The notes under the pieces: model-generated
Database searches by the model: none
What the model was told of the DNA's origin: nothing
Seen by the model: only the letters and a program-made list of their open reading frames with translations
Shown here: piece by piece, positions 52,709 to 63,663 of the stretch
How positions within the stretch are numbered: the stretch's first letter is position 1
Layout: every line of letters begins with the position of its first letter
Made by a program: the position numbers and the translations under genes
NCBI RefSeq assembly: GCF_032118995.1
Contig: NC_092667.1
Coordinates: forward strand, 9,142,357-9,206,356
Length of the DNA stretch: 64,000 bases
Direction: 5' to 3'
Source: Asterias amurensis
Taxonomy: Eukaryota > Echinodermata > Asteroidea > Forcipulatida > Asteriidae

Positions 52709-54379
52709 TGTCATTGTAAATAACCACACCCAGTGTTCTTCGTTAAACCGTGGAGGAAGGAAGAGAAGGAGTTCGAACGAAGGGACTTCAAAAGTCGAAC
52801 CCGTGGTGCCGCGGTCGTTTAACATACACCCACATACCTTACATAAACAATGAGCGACCTGGCGGGCGTGAGTTTGCGCGTGCGCACTTGGTTCTTCACG
52901 CAAATGTGGCGTTGTATGTCGTATGGATATAAAAAGAAAAAAAAACTAGTTTTTGAAGACCTGATAAAATTTGTGGCCACTCGTGGTCACCAGAACGAAA
53001 ACAAACCAATTGAATACCAACCACCCTCGTGTGCTTATACCCAAATTTTGATCCACTGCTTGTGACCGGAAAGTTGCAAAAAATGTAAAATTAATATGCT
53101 ATGATATTTTCATGAAAACATCACAAACGGTAATGAAGAAGTGTATATTCACAATTCTTGCCTCCAATGATTCAACTTTACACGAAGGCAACAGTGCAGA
53201 GTGGTGGTGCCACGCCTCTGTACAAAAATATTTAATCGAGGTCACCTATCTTTTTCCACTGGTCAGACAGGGGCATTGTCAGGGTTTTCTTTTGTTACTC
53301 TGCGGCTTGGCGGGCCGTTCATACCCCCTTCTCTTCCTTCCTCCATGGTTAAACAGACGCTCAGACATTATGTCTGTCATTTTGTTTTTCTGTCGGAATA
53401 ATAAGTCTACCCGCAGGTCACTCGATATAATAAATTTCCTTTGTGATTTATCTGCATGAGTGGGTGTGATTTTTCGTGCGTGACCTCTGTGTGAATATAT
53501 AATTAGTCAAAAGGGCTTTTGGAATTTGGTAATTTTCAGCCCTTTCTGAAAAGTCTCAACCAAAATAATGTACCAGTAAATTGAAACGAAGAGCATATCT
53601 GTCGTTTTGTATGAAAAAAATCGGTGCAACTCAAATTTTTAAAAGAGAAATTTGTACGTAAAAATGGCTTTAAAAACAGAGAAAACAAGTCACAAAAACA
53701 CGGCAAATTTAAATGTTCCCGTTATGAATGTCGGCAACAGTCCCCAAGTAGTATGTATTGATAGATTATTTCATTTTCTACCTGGAAATGTTAAAAACGA
53801 GACCGGATCGTACCTAGTCCAGTCAAGATACAGCGATTTCCACCGTTAATCCAAAACTCCCATTACGAAAAAACAACAACTATTATACAGCATGGTTTTC
53901 CTGCACGGGTGATTGACTGACGATGACATCATCGACGAACATGGCAGCAAGCTGTTTTTCGTTGGCATGGTGCCCCACAAAGGCAGCATTAGTCAATAAC
54001 AAAAGAACCTGTCTGTAGCCTGTGATGCTATAGTCTTGGCCCAAGACGATGGTGCTTGATTCTGGATAGTGTACTACGCGCGGTTGAATCGCCAAAGCGC
54101 GCCCGCCACGGTATGATTTAGTTACGTGGACGGCTCGAAATCTAGACTACACTCTGCAAGCTACCATCGTCTTGGCAATCCTGCAGCGCTGCGTGCACTG
54201 TGGGCGTTGCCGTATTATGTAAATAAGGCCGTTGTCAAGGTTGTGTAATGCATATTCAATATGTGAACAACATGGCAGCGCCCAGCAGCATGAAATGAAG
54301 TCGGGCCACGGTCGGACGTACGTACGGGACGAACGAGTGATGCTATATAGTAGATGTTAAATTTGTATCGGGGATAAAG

Positions 54380-54558
54380 AATATTAATTTTTTTTTTGGT
54401 TTTTACCCATACACCGATGTGTGTTAGCACTGTATACTCAGTACTTTCCCGAATCCTGTGAAAAAATATCACAGGCATGTTACTCGGGTGGGATTCGAAC
54501 CCACGACCCTTGCAATTCTAGAGCAGTGTCTTACCAACTAGACTACCGAGGTTGCCCG
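54380..54558 (-). mobile_element. tRNA-derived SINE (minus strand)
   Basis: Minus-strand head has box A tagtctagttggtaagac and box B gggttcgaatcccac. The acceptor ends (acctcgg and ccgagta) pair for only five positions, and a body with a cctgtgatattttttcacagg hairpin follows, so it is a SINE rather than a tRNA gene. Confidence 0.7.
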
Positions 54559-55263
54559 GCAACCGAGTGATACTATAGTATGGTTTGCCTAGCCATACTA
54601 AACGAACGCAATGCAGGGATTTAAATTCTACATCCCCTTTTCCCAGAAAACCAAATAATAATTATTGTCGTTATTCTGAAGAATAGCTGACTACAGAATG
54701 TCTGAGAGAAAACTGACTAAGGAGGAATTAAGAAACAAAATGCTTGCATCTTCGTTACGTGTCGTGTTTGTTTTATGGTTTTATACTTCCCGAATGATTT
54801 GTCGTGGGCAGATCACATGAACCACAGACAGACGAACTACCCGCAGTGCATATATTATACCATGGAGGTACCTCCATGATTATACTCACATGGAGGTAGA
54901 AACCTCCATGATACTACCGTATATAGTAGTTTTACTACAGCAAACACTATTCACTGTACATGTACAATTTAATTGTCGTTCAGGCATCGACTCATGTGAC
55001 TTTGCACATGTATTAAACTTTAGGGCTACTAATTGTGTCACAGTCACATGAATACCTAATAGTCAGTATGTTATAATTAACAATGATGTATTGTGTCTAA
55101 AAACAATTGATACAGTTTAATTAAAATTATTTCTAAATAAAGGCCAACACAAATTACTTGTTCATAAAATTGATTTCTTTATTGCCAAACACAAATTCTT
55201 CACAGAACAGTGGCTATTAAAATGATCAGGTTTGTAAACAGGCTATAACAACGATACCCCACA

Positions 55264-55791
55264 ATTAAAGCCTGAGCGACTAGTGAAATTTGCTTCTCAA
55301 CTATTCTTGCCTCAAATAGTCGCAACTTCAACACACTAGTCATTTTTCATGCCCCAAAATGCATTGCGACGTATTATTTGCTGCAGGTGCAATAGAGTAA
55401 AACTCACGCTGAAAGGATTTAAGGATTGTGTCACTTTATGTCTAGGGCTGGGCGACTAGTGCGACACAGTGTCAAACTTGTCGCACAGTCGAGATTATTA
55501 AAATCACTAGTCGTGTTGCGACTACTTTTTTTAAATTCCTAATTGAATAATCGTGTACTACAAAAATAGTAACAACTTCCTGTTTGGTGAACTGTCTATT
55601 GTATCGCTCACGACTATTCATGGCAACATAATTTACACAGTCAGTGACACCAGTGACAATCCTTCAATCCTCTTAGCACGAAATTTACCATATTGCCCCT
55701 GCGGCAAACAAGTCGTGACTAGTGTCGCAGTCATGACTTTTTGAGGTGTGACTAGTCGAGTAGTAACTTACACTAGTGGCCCAGGCTTACT
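55264..55791. mobile_element. MITE with aagcctgagcgactagtg ends and gactagtcg-rich body
   Basis: Left end taaagcctgagcgactagtg and right end cactagtggcccaggctta are inverted. The body repeats gtcgcgac/actagtcg words. It is nested inside the 54031-58004 element; similar words continue to about 56000. Confidence 0.62.
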
Positions 55792-56103
55792 GATGTCTGG
55801 TTGTGTTTCATAGGTAAATTATGTTGTCATGAAAAGTCGTGACTGTGAGCGACACAATTTTTTCAGCAAGCAGGAATAGTCGCAACTATTTTAGTTGTTG
55901 TGGTGGCTCGATTTACGGAGTAGGTGAATAATGGCAGTCGTAACTCGACTAAGCAATAACTAGTTGCGATTTCGACATCAATCGTAGTGCGTACCACTAG
56001 TCGCCAATCACAGGCTTTCCCACAGCAGCATTTAAAGTGCACAGGTATCACAGCAGTTATACACAATACTGTTTGTACTATGTACTTGTGTGAGCGGCTG
56101 AGC

Positions 56104-56600
56104 CTACGACCACTCTTCTACATTGTGGGGTACAATGCAGTTTTCATCTGATTCTCTGTGTCTTAGATAGTTTATGGCAGTTGAAAGACCATGTTGCTCA
56201 TCTCGCCCAACTCTTCCACTTAGTTGTACATTTTCATCTTGGTGTTCAAAATAATGACAAACATCAACCCCAGTCCAAAAGCATCGGTTGCTAAGAGTAT
56301 GCACACAGTTCCCACAGTGTTGAAAAAGCTATGTAAACTCATCTTGAAAGTCAATCTCTGTATTGGTATGGTATGATACATGTCGACAATAAATTGTGAT
56401 ACAGTGGTGGAACTTTGCAGCAAAATGTAGAGTACCAGTTCTTCACATACGTCTTTCTTGATTGACAGTTAATATGATGTTCCATCTTTTCCTTTTCTCT
56501 TGAGACTTCCTCTGCAGCAAAATATCTCTTCCACAATTATATACGCTTGAATCTTGATTCTGTCACAGATTTGTCTCTCTTGAATCAAGAACTCCATTCC
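56104..56600 (-). pseudogene. Decayed RecQ-type helicase C-terminal half
   Basis: Minus-strand pieces in more than one frame read VDMYHTIPIQRLTFKMSLHS then GTVCILLATDAFGLG (motif V, I-A-T-x-A-F-G-x-G) and SGRVGRDEQHGLSTAINYL (motif VI, G-R-x-G-R-D-x..S-x-A-x-x-Y). The segment between motifs V and VI is shortened and the frame changes near 56270. A possible degenerate motif II region (VVDCSAIKEW) lies further upstream, near 56600, interrupted by stops. RecQ helicases unwind DNA in the 3'-5' direction; this copy cannot be functional as read. Confidence 0.68.
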
Positions 56601-57466
56601 TTAATTGCAGAGCAGTCGACTACCCATTCATCTGACAAGACGAGGCCTAAAAAGTATCAGTACTCCAAGGTGGGCATGCAGCAGTTCTCTAAAAGCAGAC
56701 TCCTTTCCTGGAAATGTGCCCTATCAGAAGAATGAAACAAATACAAATCATAGAATAAGTTCAGTGATTATATTGGGTCTCATTGTGCTAAACTTTTTCT
56801 GCATCAAGCTTAATGTAAAATGTATATCTGTTTTGATTATTAATATTAAACCGTTGACCAGCGAGGGTTACGATCATCAATCAACCCAACTATAGCAATT
56901 GCAAACAAGTGTTAATTGCTTGTGCACAGAAGAAAAATGTAAGTTAAAAAAAAAATGTCAGCCAATGAGCCATTTTCAAATCGAGGGATATGTATCTGTG
57001 TGCATTGAAGTGTTGGTGACTCGAGTCAGACAAATCCAATCTCACATAAAGCTGGGCTATGTTCGTTCCAAACCGAAACAAAACCAAGGAGTAGGCTCAT
57101 ACTTCCTTTGAATGCGAATGCGAAGTGGATTTTGGTGAGGCAATACTTTTACGAGCTGCCCTTCCATAAGTGAGACACAAGAAAATTGTGCTTCGCATGA
57201 TGAAATAGCACTGCTATTTAGCAGGAAGGAGGTCTACCTACATAAATAACAACAAGTTTTGAAGTATTCAAACATGACAAACAATGACTACTTACAAATG
57301 TGTGACTTTACGTTTTCTAATTCTATACAGATTCGATCAATATAAACAAGATTCTCTCCACTCAACCACTTTGTGACACTGACAGTTACATAATGACTTG
57401 GGATCCATGACTTGCTCAGTTGCAAACGTTGGTGGTATGTGGTATCATGCTCTAGTTCCCTATAGT

Positions 57467-57658
57467 TTATTCACACCCGGACATCCTACCTCCATGGTCC
57501 AACTGCTGCCTGCACGAGAACTGACGGAGTTTATCGCAAAACCAGACCGTCCGCAGAGAGGGCACTAGCTGGTATATTTTGACATAGTCGTTCATTAATT
57601 GCCATCTAGATAGCAGATCAATATAGCTTCGGCTCACTTGTTCATCTTTAGCATTCAT
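57467..57658 (-). CDS. Unidentified small frame near the inner edge of the right TIR
   Basis: Minus-strand frame opens MNAKDEQVSRSYIDLLSRWQ then LMNDYVKIYQLVPSLRTVWF and ends after 63 codons. It is in the same orientation as the helicase relic and 186 bases inside the right TIR, where a transposon gene would begin; a possible donor GGAG|GTAGGA lies near its end. It is not recognised and could be a first exon of the element's gene or chance. Confidence 0.25.
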   Translation of the reverse strand: MNAKDEQVSRSYIDLLSRWQLMNDYVKIYQLVPSLRTVWFCDKLRQFSCRQQLDHGGRMSGCE

Positions 57659-59412
57659 AATCGTGAATATTTCCTATTTTCTTACGATTTTTCCTCCACG
57701 GCAAACACGGAGCTGCCAATGCCATGTAATCATAACATGAATGACCCCGGGGTCAACTAATACATTATGTTAATTTATTACAACGATCGCACGCTGATTG
57801 GTCCTACACAAAGCTGTAGAAGAAAACAATGAAAAAGTTAACACAGCGCTGCAGGATTGCCAAGACGATGGTAGCTTGCAGAGTGTAGTCTAGATTTCGA
57901 GCCGTCCACGTAACTAAATCATACCGTGGCGGGCGCGCTTTGGCGATTCAACCGCGCGTAGTACACTATCCAGAATCAAGCACCATCGTCTTGGGCCAAG
58001 ACTAGTGACGCTACAGGTCGTCGCTTATTTAAGTTCAGGAATATTTTACTCAGCAATGAGACGCACCAAATTAACTGTAAAACTTTCTTTAGTGTTCTTG
58101 ATCCGCAGGTAGAATTACTTTATAATTACTGTGACGAATAAACTTTGATTTGACGATTGAGTTCTGATTGTAAACAAGATTACTAATTAGTGTTGACGGT
58201 TGACTGTTGAAATAGAGGTGGCAATTAACTTACTGGATGGCGGTAGTAGTATACTATAGTTAGGTTGACGATATTACTTTGATTAGGTGGCGTAGGTGTT
58301 TGGTGACTACGGTGTAGTTGGTGGTTCAACTAAAGAGAAAATAACAAGTTGCAATAAAGACATGAACCATGGTCATATTTTGACTTAAACTATATAATCA
58401 ATTAGGACTATAATCAATGGCATCAATTATGCATACATGAACGTATAATACAGAGCAATGGGCCTACATGTCATGTACATACATGTACACGCGTGTAATT
58501 TCCACTCAACAAAAACCTTAATTTTGCATAACAAAATACTTCCAAATTACTCAATACCGACAATAACAATGCTAAATAAAATGATAACACTCACTTTGCT
58601 GAGCTGCCTTGGTTTTAGTGGCAATAGATGTCTTAAATAATGTTTTTTTGTTCCTTTCTGTATCTTGGCAATGTCATGAAAATAGCGCCTCTATTGACTA
58701 TTGAAAAGGCGAGGCGCTGCACAAAAAAGGTAAACAAAAGGGGTATTCTGGAGGCTACACCGTCTATACCATGGGATGAATGAGATTCAGCTCATAGTTT
58801 AGACAGGCGCTTTTATAATTATACAATTTTATATTCACACAGAGGTCACGCACGAAAAACGATGCATACTCTGCAGATAAATCACAAAGGAAATTAGTGA
58901 CCTGCGGGTAGACTGTAATACCAAACTATTTTCAAAGCTTGACGCAACCTTTAAGTTGGGCCTACAATATTTACGATGTATGACCAAAACATGACTACTT
59001 TTAGAATGTTCCTTGTAATAAACTTACCACATGTCCACAATGTGAATGTAACAAAGATACATTGTGGTAAACGTAGATAGTCCGCGTGAAGATGTGATGG
59101 TCGTCAAAACATAATAATTCGTTACAAGACGAACTTTTCAGTTAAAAATGAAGTACATTTTCTTAATAGCATGAAGGTATATGTTCTTAGGTAAAACAAA
59201 GTTCCTAAAACTAAAATATGCCTTAAGCGAAAAATTGCCTTTTTATTTATGAAAACCGACATAAAGTATACATTTGGAGCTAAAAACATTGTTTGTAATG
59301 TTAAAACATTTTGACGCATAACCATTCAAATTTTACCTCAGTGCGCACGGTACAGGCCTACTGGAGCATGGTAATGAATTATTCCATTAATTAACCATAA
59401 GATATCAACTGT

Positions 59413-59484
59413 GACTTCGTGGCGCAACGGTAGCGCGTCTGACTCCAGATCAGAAGGTTGCGTGTTCGAATCACGTCGGGGTCA
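59413..59484 (+). tRNA. tRNA-Trp (anticodon CCA)
   Basis: A 72-nt cloverleaf. The acceptor GACTTCG pairs with CGGGGTC (two G-T wobbles) before discriminator A. The D arm includes GGCGCAACGGTAGCG, the anticodon loop is CTCCAGA with CCA, and the T arm is GCGTGTTCGAATCACGT. A T-run (59491 onward) follows as RNA polymerase III terminator. It lies just beyond the 3' end of the Ly6 gene. Confidence 0.95.
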
Positions 59485-59555
59485 AATAGTATTTTTGTTC
59501 AATTGTTTCTCTTTCATATGGAAGCATAATTTGACATTAACAAAAACAAAATCCA

Positions 59556-59789
59556 CTAGGCTTTAAGTCCAAACGTAGACAGCATCATTGCCAGGGCAAT
59601 AGTCAGACTCATTTTTGTAGAGCCCGCGCCGTTGCACTTGACGCCGTCGCAGCAGTACAAACAGAATTCACGTTGTGTGTTGGTGTCGGTTGTGCAGTAT
59701 CCCTCAGGCTTTTGGCACAATGCTTTCCCGGAGGAAGTGCCGACGAAGCACCCTCTGAAGTTCTGGCCGTTATCCTGGAACACTGCTTT
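59556..59789 (-). CDS. Ly6 exon 3: rest of domain, GPI signal and stop
   Basis: Phase 0 terminal exon behind cattgtttacag. It reads KAVFQDNGQNFRGCFVGTSS then REFCLYCCDGVKCNGAGS and a hydrophobic C-terminus ending TFGLKA with TAG. Confidence 0.92.
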   Translation of the reverse strand, partial: KAVFQDNGQNFRGCFVGTSSGKALCQKPEGYCTTDTNTQREFCLYCCDGVKCNGAGSTKMSLTIALAMMLSTFGLKA

Positions 59790-61778
59790 CTGTAAACAAT
59801 GATATGTATGAGCTAATATTTCAAGGCTGTGTTTTAAATAAAAACCAAACAAATAATTTATATTTTTTTTTACTTTGAACGTCTCTGATTTGCTTTCATA
59901 ATACACAACTGATGGGAACGTTGCTTTAATTAAACAAAACGTAAAATATTAACTCTATGATTTACCGGGTCCACAGGCATAATTGATCTAGTACAGATCT
60001 GTCAGAAGAAAACAAAGACTATTTTATACCACTGAAAAAACATGAATAATGAAGGCGCTCCTAAAAAACCCAATGTTACTTGTTTGAGTTGCAGCCGTCG
60101 AAATATGCTAAGTGTAAACGTGTTGACGCCGCCTGCCCAAAACATGAATTGTTTGTCACATAAAACACAATTCCCGAATTATATTTACTTTTCCAGATTG
60201 GTTGTTGTAATGTATTATGAATGTTAAGTGGCGCTTTAGATTTTGTCACATTTCTCATGTTCTGATTAATTATTTTATTTTCCAACAATAAACGTTTACA
60301 AATGAATTAAAGTGACGTCACGTAGCCCGCCCTGGGCGTTACCGCTTAGCTTATGCCAGTGACACGGAATAATAGTTCAGCTCACAATAAATTAGTTCGT
60401 GATTTAACAAATGCTACTGATTGTTCTATGTCATGTAGTTACAAATACTAGGAGTAGTTTACTACCAAATGTATAAGGAAAAGAGCAAACAAAGATGGCG
60501 ACGTTAACAAAGATAAGCCAACACAAGAGGGCGCTAAAGCAACTACTGCCTGTGGTTGATTTTATTATTCCAAAGAGCAAGCCACGTGTTTTCCCTTACC
60601 GCGCATCCTAATAAACATTCTGTTGTCCAACGTGGATGGTCCCCCAACAGTGCAGAGGTATCAATGCTGTTTCCTTTACAGTCACTACCAACAACACTGC
60701 TGTCACATAACCAACAAGTTTGGTAATTAGCTAGCACAGGCAATACTGAATGGGAAAAACAATGCAAACGTAGATCTTCCATTAAAATAAAATCACAAAC
60801 TATTTAAAATAAAGGTTCGTTTCGTAAAAACGACATTAATATGTATAGGTACGCCTCCTTTTTAGGAATTACCATTGACCCCCAACACAATTTAGTTAAA
60901 CCAAAATAAAATATTATTCAATAAAACTGTTTTTTTTTTCCCAACTCAGTTACTCTTAAAGGGAAAGTACACGTTTGGTAATTGTCAAAGACCAGTCTTC
61001 TCGCTTGGTGTACCCCAACAAAGCATAAAATAACAAGCCTGTGAAAATTTGAGCTAAATTGGTCATCGAAAGTGCAAGAATATGATGAAAGAAAAAATAC
61101 TCTTGGTGGACGAATTTGTGTGCTTTCAGATTGAATAAAAGACTTCTGGTTAGAAGTCTTTTATCATTTTAGTGAGAAATTACCTCTTTCTGAAAACCTC
61201 GTTACCAAGTCAATTTTTAAGTTAATATTTGTTTTGAGTAATTACCAAACGTGTACCTTCCCTTTAAAATGCCATGCTATTTTCTACAAGCTCATTTGAG
61301 TCCTTTAGACCCAGTAATGATTATATTTATCTTATAAAGTTCAGTTCATTTTTTAATTGGTTCAGGAATCAACGTTTAACACTTAAATCGTTGTACACGT
61401 TTTGGTATTACTAAACAAGTTATAATTATCACAATATAGTTAGTGTAGCTTTAGAGAAAGGGTACCTTTATACCCGTAGTTTGAATGTAAAGAAAGACCA
61501 TTAAGAAAACCTTTCTCAGCCATCTGACTGAAAGCACACAATCCATCCGATCCTTATTTTATTGCAACTTCAATGACCAATCGGAGCCGAAACAATGGTT
61601 TGTTTTTGTGTGCATGTTGCGATACACCAAGTGAGAATACTGGTCTCTGTAAATAAATGATACCCTGCCTTTAGGCTTATCCCCCATGCTTGATACCAAT
61701 CATCAAACATAAATCTCTATACAAGCACATCCACTTACCGCTAAATAAAAGCACCACTGTCCAGACGAGAACAGTCAT
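59556..61778 (-). CDS. Ly6/uPAR three-finger protein, GPI-anchored, complete 3-exon gene
   Basis: Minus-strand exons 61739-61778, 60600-60745 and 59556-59789 total 420 nt and encode 139 residues plus stop; phases match (1, 0). The protein starts MTVLVWTVVLLFSVLPVLA, a signal peptide crossing the first splice, then NYQTCWLCDSSVVGSDCKG. It ends with the Ly6 signature CCDGVKCN and a hydrophobic tail (MSLTIALAMMLSTFGLKA) expected to be replaced by a GPI anchor near GAGS. Twelve cysteines are present in the mature part. Family knowledge: Ly6/CD59-type proteins are small GPI-linked surface proteins acting in complement control, receptor modulation or regeneration. The specific role is unknown. Confidence 0.92.
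60600..60745 (-). CDS. Ly6 exon 2: first part of three-finger domain
   Basis: Phase 1-0 exon behind tttttcccattcag. It reads LPVLANYQTCWLCDSSVVGS then WTTECLLGCA, with donor GCG|GTAAGG. The C-x-x-C opening is typical. Confidence 0.88.
60956..61268. mobile_element. Family A MITE, aaagggaaagtac subfamily
   Basis: Ends ttaaagggaaagtacacgtt and accaaacgtgtaccttcccttta; central hairpin aaaagacttctggttagaagtctttt. In Ly6 intron 1; closest to 7209. Confidence 0.78.
61452..61673. mobile_element. Decayed family A MITE
   Basis: Keeps tgaaagcacacaatc, gcgatacaccaagtgagaata and a ccctgccttta end; the rest is diverged. Confidence 0.5.
61739..61778 (-). CDS. Ly6 exon 1: signal peptide start
   Basis: ATG at 61778; reads MTVLVWTVVLLFS and ends G|GTAAGTGG in phase 1. 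A 40-nt first exon splitting the signal peptide is common in Ly6 genes. Confidence 0.85.
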
Positions 61779-62215
61779 GTTCACTATGTTAATAGTAAAC
61801 AATTGGTGTATTTCTAGATTTGAATTCACTCATTAATTCAGATTTACAACGAACAGAACGACTGTGTGAGTGACATGGAACAAACGATGTCGCAGTAACG
61901 TCTGAGCTCGGTCATTGTGAACTTGCCATTGAATCAATTGTTTATTCCCTTCGTTTTATAATAATAATGCACAGACCATTCATAGTCAGAGCTATTGTTT
62001 GTAACACTTTAACAATGCGTGGTATTGATTGTTCTGGATTGAGGTCGTCTGCTGTCAGCCAGCCCAGTATGGTGCACTATAGATATAACCATGGATCTGT
62101 AATCGTCGTGCTTCACATTTTGATGCAAATACGCCACTGTTATCATTATGATTTAAACAACTTAAATAGATGCGCACTTTGCAGTGCATCTAAGAAGTCG
62201 GTGTGGCGATCACAA

Positions 62216-62300
62216 GAGCAGCATTAGCAGCAGCAGCAGCAGCAACGGCAAAAGCAGCAACACCAGCAATCGGGTTGCTAATCCGCAGCAGCAACGAACA
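62216..62300. repeat. (CAG)n-like microsatellite
   Basis: Imperfect cagcag/caacag repeat (agcagcagcagcagcagcaa) with interruptions. Confidence 0.85.
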
Positions 62301-62624
62301 CTCAAAAAGGATTTATTTACTAAGAAGTTATTATATAGTGCCATCCGACTAATTTTTCTGAAATAAGTATTTAATGATGACGACATCCTCAGAAACAACC
62401 TCAGCCTAGACAGTGTATATTTTACGCTACCCTACCGCTGTAATGCAGTATACACATTTTGGTCTACAGTGTAACTCCTTAATCATTCAAGGATATCGTA
62501 CAAATAACAACCTTTGTTGACAACAAAGAAGGAATTCTATTGGATATACCTCTTCGCTTCACCGCTCACTCAAAACTACTGAGATGAAAATTAGAAGTAA
62601 AGTTTAGTTCTTTATTAAGGCAGG

Positions 62625-62775
62625 GGCGTCAATCCGTCTTGAAGTGTTGGGGTGGGGCATAACATTTACGGCGTGGGGTCCGGGGCCCGCTTTAGGGCCC
62701 CGGAAATTTTTAGCCCGTAGATGCTCTCTGATTCAATCTAGTGAATCTGACGGATGATGTTCCCCCAGTCTCAAA
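62625..62775. repeat. GC-rich repeat fragment (ggggcgtcaatccgtctt..ggggcccg)
   Basis: Short GC-rich island in AT-rich DNA. It resembles in style the stretches at 9500-9600 (ggggtccatgggccggcctt) and 12000-12040, and is probably part of a dispersed repeat. Confidence 0.35.
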
Positions 62776-62845
62776 TGTTGGAATGTAATGCCTATTTCAA
62801 ACTATGATGCACCTATTTTTGCTATCATGGTTATTGTACCTAAAA

Positions 62846-62995
62846 TGCAACTCTAATTCTGAGGTCTCGAAAACTACTTTACTTCAGAGGGAGCCGTTTC
62901 GCACAATCAACATCCCTTCAGTGCTGGTTACCAAGAAAATTTGTTGTGCTAAAAATTTTTTTGAGTAATTCCCAATAGTGTCCACTGCCTTTAAA
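62846..62995. mobile_element. Right half of a family A MITE
   Basis: Starts inside the family (ctgaggtctcgaaaactact), ends ccaatagtgtccactgccttta; the left half is missing. Confidence 0.65.
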
Positions 62996-63615
62996 CAACT
63001 CCCCAAAATGTCATCCCGAGATAAACGATGCAACACGAGGTGAATGCTAAAATTATTGGAAACCATACTTTCTGTATCACAATTCAAATGGTCGAGAGTC
63101 TCGAGTCACGTATAAAGTGCATGCCTCATTGTGTTTCTAATAATAAAGATTGCAGTCAACGTCAAAGGCAATTCTGTTTTTATTACAGATAAAACCCGCT
63201 TCAGTTAATTAGAATTATGGCAAGCGTATCAGTTCCTAATGGAGTTATTAGTGGCGATGCGCTCGTCTGTGTTGTGTTACAAAATATAAGTTTTCAATCA
63301 CTGACGACAGAACTCCTCAACTCGACTTAATGGTCGAGATAATTAAACGAAGTATCTGCGTTATGAACAGCGGTTGAGAAGCATAATTGCATTTCTAATA
63401 CGCACTGTTTGTCATGGTCATTTTCAGGGAGCTTTATGTAAACATTAATTTTAATCTGATAATGTATGCGGCGGCACGTCTAATACAAAAGCGCAGCACT
63501 ACTCATCAGATGTATATCAAGATACGACATGCACGTCTGAAGCCTGTTGATCGCTCATTTAGCGAGTCACTGGTGGGCAGATAAAAAGTGATACACAGCT
63601 AGTGTCTTCATATTG
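62996..63615. promoter_or_regulatory. Upstream region of the rhodopsin-like GPCR
   Basis: No gene seen. This intergenic DNA would contain the promoter of the receptor at 63664, but no TATA box or other element could be assigned. Confidence 0.3.
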
Positions 63616-63663
63616 ATGCATCAGGCCAATGCAAAGTGGATTCACCAATTATTTACAAAGAAA

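Larger units (their letters stand above)
54031..58004. mobile_element. 4-kb element with 161-bp terminal inverted repeats (MULE-like) carrying a RecQ-like relic
   Basis: Terminal inverted repeats at 54031-54191 and 57844-58004 look virtually identical by eye (tagtcttggcccaagacgat..atcctgcagcgctg). The flanks gtgatgcta and gtgacgcta look like a 9-bp target duplication with one change. Long TIRs plus a 9-bp duplication are typical of Mutator-like elements; this family call is inference. Inside are a SINE, a MITE and a broken minus-strand helicase. Confidence 0.78.
53405..58913. mobile_element. Palindromic gtctacccgcaggtcact element, copy 2, split by a 4-kb insertion
   Basis: Left end gtctacccgcaggtcactcg at 53405 and right end gtgacctgcgggtagac at 58913 match copy 1 at 43052. 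The left arm runs to about 54030. The right arm is recognisable only from about 58740. The gap is the TIR element at 54031-58004 plus about 700 bp of other DNA. Confidence 0.7.

Noticed and set aside
53112-53459. 115-codon plus-strand frame
   Set aside because: No domain, no codon-level pattern, and it runs into the end of a transposon at 53405.
54480-54558. tRNA gene candidate on the minus strand
   Set aside because: The acceptor stem is mismatched at its outer end and the sequence continues into a SINE body; called as a SINE.
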